Shown piece after piece: positions 60,903 through 64,000 of a stretch of 64,000 nt of DNA. Position numbers and translations under genes: made by a program. The stretch's first letter is position 1. Every line of letters begins with the position of its first letter. The stretch comes from Setoptus koraiensis. Lineage: Eukaryota > Arthropoda. The stretch spans positions 3,410,001 through 3,474,000 of the forward strand of contig CM106585.1 of NCBI GenBank assembly GCA_048013815.1, in the 5' to 3' direction. Below the pieces are notes generated by a model. That model ran no database searches. It had not been told where the DNA came from and saw only the letters and a program-made list of their open reading frames with translations.

Positions 60903-60949
60903 ACGTTGTCAGTGTGGTCCTAGCCAGACTGTGACTACACTGACAACGT
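60903..60949. repeat. Perfect inverted repeat, 13-bp arms
   Basis: ACGTTGTCAGTGT (60903-60915) pairs exactly with 60937-60949. Pairing continues inward for three or four more bases with one mismatch. Confidence 0.88.
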
Positions 60950-61494
60950 AGTGAGGCCGCACCGGCCATGCAAAACGTGGAGATTAATTTAGATTAGCCG
61001 GCGAGCGACTCATCAATTCATCACAATAAAGCCTCTGTCAATTACATTACTCTGGCGCTGGCATCCGGTGACAATCCGCACAGCGTGTGCAGCGTCACTC
61101 GTGTGCGCGCAACTCGTCGAGTGTCGAGCGACTTAATTAGCGCGCTGCCATTGGCACGTTGCACTTGGCCCGATGGCGCGAGTGCTGAGCTTGCACTTGT
61201 TAAGTTTTGCCCTGTCTGGCCGGCAGCCTCTCAAACGCGCTGCTCGGATTTGGCTGATGCGCGGCGCGGCGCGGATTGCGCCCGATCGGATTGCGGGCCG
61301 CGCGCCAAGACCGTTATTGGCTCGGCACGGCAAAGTCATTAGCATATTATTGAATGCGACTGCCACTCGCTGTGTGCTCGCTCTGTTTAGATCTGCTCTT
61401 ATCTCGGCCGCTTGTTTGCCCCGTTCGGCCGGCTCTTGTCGCTTTTGGGGCCTCGCTGGGCGCGCTTCGGGTTTGGCACGGTGGGCTGGCACAA

Positions 61495-61560
61495 TGGGCA
61501 CAGTGGGCGCAGTGGGCGCAGTGGGCGCAGTGGGCGCAGTGGGCGCAGTGGGCGCAGTTG
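61495..61560. repeat. 9-bp minisatellite (CAGTGGGCG)
   Basis: About seven copies. Reads as Gly-Ala-Val repeats in one frame and His-Cys-Ala on the other strand, giving misleading open frames. Confidence 0.92.
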
Positions 61561-62166
61561 GCCAGCCAACCGCTGGGGCCCAGCACGCCAACTGTGCCCG
61601 CCGGTGTGCAGCGTCGCAAAAGGGTGCGCAATGTGCGTGGTGCACCCTTTTGTGTTTGTGTCAGATTTATCTATGCACAGCCGCAACTCTTTGTGTGTCA
61701 CTTGACAATTGTCTGTCAGCGTCATGTTTTATCCGGCCAACGGTGCACGCGCCAACGGTGCACGCGCACCAAAACAATAATCAAACGAGCGGCCAATTGT
61801 TTTGGCCTGTGCCTGACACAATAATATTGAACCGCTCACAAGTCCATTCTGTCGGCCGATTTTGCATGTTGCGGCCGCTATTATACGCACTCTAGTTATG
61901 GGCACACTGTTATATAATAGTTGTACGGCTGGCATTGTACATTATCAGCGCCTGTGTGGCGCTGATAATATAATAATAATGCAACGTTAATTACTTATTA
62001 AAACTCGCCCTGTCAGCCGCTGATAACCGGCCACCGTCGGGCGCCATCTAGCGCATCGGCGGTGGGCCCCTGAAACAGCGAGCCTGACGATCGGCGGGCC
62101 CAATAATCAATATTGGCTCGTATTACCGCGTGCTGTGAGCCCACTGCTCACTTTTGTGGCTCGCCT

Positions 62167-62254
62167 CGGCACATTGACGGCACACGGACGACACACCGAC
62201 GGCACACCGACGGCACACGGACGACACACCGACGGCACATTGACGGCGCACCTA
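62167..62254. repeat. 11-bp minisatellite with 33-bp higher order
   Basis: Eight copies of CGGCACACCGA. Variants CGGCACACGGA, CGACACACCGA and CGGCACACCGA recur in the same order, suggesting that a three-unit block was duplicated. Confidence 0.88.
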
Positions 62255-62460
62255 GCTGCCAACGACGACAACAACACGCTATATTCAATATAGGCAGCCA
62301 TAAAGACTTGATTAGTGCGTTGCGTAATGTCATTTGAATAACATTCTTTGTCGCCAGTCTCGGCTTCTTTCTGCCGCTTGGCCCGTTCGCTCAATTTGCC
62401 GCTGTCATTGCGTGTATTTGGGGCCCCTGCAACTGTGCCCATGCCCAGACTGTGCCCAGT

Positions 62461-62517
62461 TAGCAGAGTGGTTAGCAGAGTCTGGTTGCTGGAGTCTGGT
62501 TAGCAGGGTCTGGTTAG
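62461..62517. repeat. About 16-bp repeat (GTCTGGTTAGCAGG)
   Basis: Three to four copies with small length changes. Confidence 0.75.
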
Positions 62518-63649
62518 ATGTGGCGCCATCACGCATTGGCACTCGGACATATATTTGCGAGGGGGCGCTGTTTATGCGTTGTGTTGCCTGTCGCCTGTGT
62601 ATTAACATGAACCAGCCATAAGCCACGCCAGTGATTTTACCTTGACGAAAGTTGTTGCTTCAAATTAAATCTCTCAACGCTCAGCTTTCAACGTAATACC
62701 AATAATCATAATAACAGTGCCCAAACCCAGACTGGCGACCAGACACGTAAACACAATAAGCGCAACTTTAATGTGCTTACCCGCTCGCTCGCTGGCCTAT
62801 CGCTGGCCTGTCGCTGGCCGGCTTGTTGGCGGGGGCCCGCCATTGCAAGCCAGATACTATTTTTACTAACAAATTCAGAGCACGAATCAAGATGTACTTT
62901 TTCTCGCTTCGCACGGTGCTGTATGGTCGCTGTATGGTGCGTATGTTGTTGCGTACATTGGGGCGCCGTTGTTGCGCCGGTTGTTACTCGTGTTTCCGTG
63001 TGTCTGTTTGCTGGCCAGTGTTTGCTTGTTTGTGTGGCGCTGCTTGCTTGGGCCTTTTGGGGCCAGGGGGCGTCTTGTTGCTGGATGGAGTGGAGTAAGT
63101 CGCCGCTAATGCACCCACTAATACTAATACTGTCATTATTGACTCTAATGGGTTTTGCCCAATAATGCTCAACGGCGCAACAGCAACAACAGCAACAACG
63201 GCCGCACCAGCGAGCCGCGTTGCTGTTGTTGCACGAGCACGCGAGCCAACAACAACCAACAACAACCAAACTCAATTGTATCCACGTGTTTTTTCTTGGC
63301 GCCCTCTTGGCTCGCTGCAAACCATTGACCGGCGCTGGCGATTCAACGCCGCTCATCCAATGCCGCCCATTCGAAGCTGCCCATTCGATAGAGAATATAT
63401 ATATAAAGGCCATTCGGTAGGTTAGTCAATAAGTGCCAATTGGGTTGTTGCGCCGCCAGTGACAGCACTATCGAGATGAGGCCAGAAAGGTCTGGCTGAC
63501 AGTTTGCAGGGCGCCCAGTGACACAATAACAATGCGCAGTAATGATTATGATAAGTGGTCAGCGGCGCTAACAAATAGCCAACTTTGCCATTCCGCTCAC
63601 ACGACCCATTGCTCTGGCTGGTGCGACCGGTTCAACTGGTTTTACTGCT

Positions 63650-63667
63650 GCGGCGGCGGCGGCGGCA
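63650..63667. repeat. GGC trinucleotide microsatellite
   Basis: Five to six GGC units. Confidence 0.88.
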
Positions 63668-63691
63668 TAAATGTGCTGGCGCATTGTGTAA

Positions 63692-63726
63692 AATCATTTC
63701 ACTAGAATCATTTCACTAGAATCATT
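63692..63726. repeat. 14-bp minisatellite (AATCATTTCACTAG)
   Basis: About 2.5 copies, exact over the first two. Confidence 0.85.
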
Positions 63727-64000
63727 GCAGTCATAGAATGTGTCTGTTTGTGTTGTGATTTCGCTGTGGGCCCGTTGCTCACAAACTGGCGCACAGAGAC
63801 TCTGCGCCAGAGTGACTTGCACGCCAATTACTGGTGCTTAAATTATGCTAAATTGAGTTCATCGGGCCACTTACTCTGGGCGCCGAGTTATTACTGCGCG
63901 CCAGTACAGAAGTGTAAGACGCTCGCCGGGGCCCAACAACCGGCGCAACTTGGCCGACTGTTGCAAAATGCGAGCAACTGCTAGAAAATGTGTGCAAATT

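Larger units (their letters stand above)
54400..64000. other. Non-genic tract downstream of Toll gene B
   Basis: No gene can be supported. It starts AT-rich with GA microsatellites (54.4-55.9 kb), then returns to GC-rich minisatellite DNA. It holds three of the clearest inverted repeats of the window (56774-56820, 59832-59874, 60903-60949). The longer open frames near 61.2-61.9 and 62.7-63.4 kb are built on repeats or low-complexity runs. Confidence 0.6.

Noticed and set aside
61173-61895. 240-codon open frame with Gly-Ala-Val repeats
   Set aside because: The centre is the 9-bp CAGTGGGCG array, and the rest has no protein-like motif.
62461-62517. GAGTGGTTAGCAGAGTC resembles part of a tRNA D-arm
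   Set aside because: It is a tandem repeat and no matching anticodon or T-arm can be placed.
62706-63413. 235-codon open frame on the minus strand with Cys run
   Set aside because: Low-complexity CAACAG tract read as Cys; no domain or start context.

Overview
The window looks like animal nuclear DNA, most likely from an arthropod. It carries two intron-containing Toll receptor genes. Their cysteine clusters and second leucine-rich-repeat (LRR) block closely resemble the arthropod 'long Toll' (Toll-6/Toll-8/18-wheeler) subfamily. Introns are short with GT..AG borders, and the coding text is rich in CAA/CAG/AAC/CAC (Gln, Asn, His). I cannot name the species; a mite or another small-genome arthropod is a guess. 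Nothing bacterial or viral was seen.

Layout. Positions 1 to about 33.3 kb hold no gene I can support. This tract is fairly GC-rich, full of GGCC-type motifs, and carries about one short tandem array (period 8 to 34 bp) per kilobase plus several near-perfect hairpins. Toll gene A lies at 33,627-38,268 (+, three exons, 1,477 aa). A gene-free stretch of about 10.4 kb follows, with more minisatellites, CA/GT and CAA microsatellites, and near its right end a 455-bp element with imperfect inverted ends (47,602-48,056). Toll gene B lies at 48,722-53,911 (+, three exons, 1,472 aa). From about 54.4 kb to the end there is again only repeat-rich non-genic DNA. Both genes sit in AT-richer islands.

The pair. 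A and B are head-to-tail tandem duplicates with the same exon plan: two phase-2 introns, the second inside the TIR domain. Each encodes a signal peptide, eight LRRs, a C-terminal LRR cap interrupted by a low-complexity insert, the long-Toll cysteine cluster, about six more LRRs with a second cap, a stalk, one membrane helix, a TIR domain, and a Gln/Asn/His/Ser-rich tail ending in Ser-Val-Val. Compared with known long Tolls the first LRR block is short, and the TIR domain carries an insert of about 70 residues just before the conserved Phe-Trp of box 3.

The two genes are a mosaic. Most of the ectodomain, intron 1, the membrane segment and the TIR core are almost identical. The N-terminus, the cap insert, intron 2 and much of the tail differ, which suggests recent gene conversion or a partial duplication followed by selective divergence. 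Both products would be type I cell-surface receptors signalling through TIR adaptors or acting in cell-cell recognition. Ligands cannot be read from the sequence.

Repeat periods and hairpin arms were counted by eye and edges may be off by a few bases. No database search was possible.
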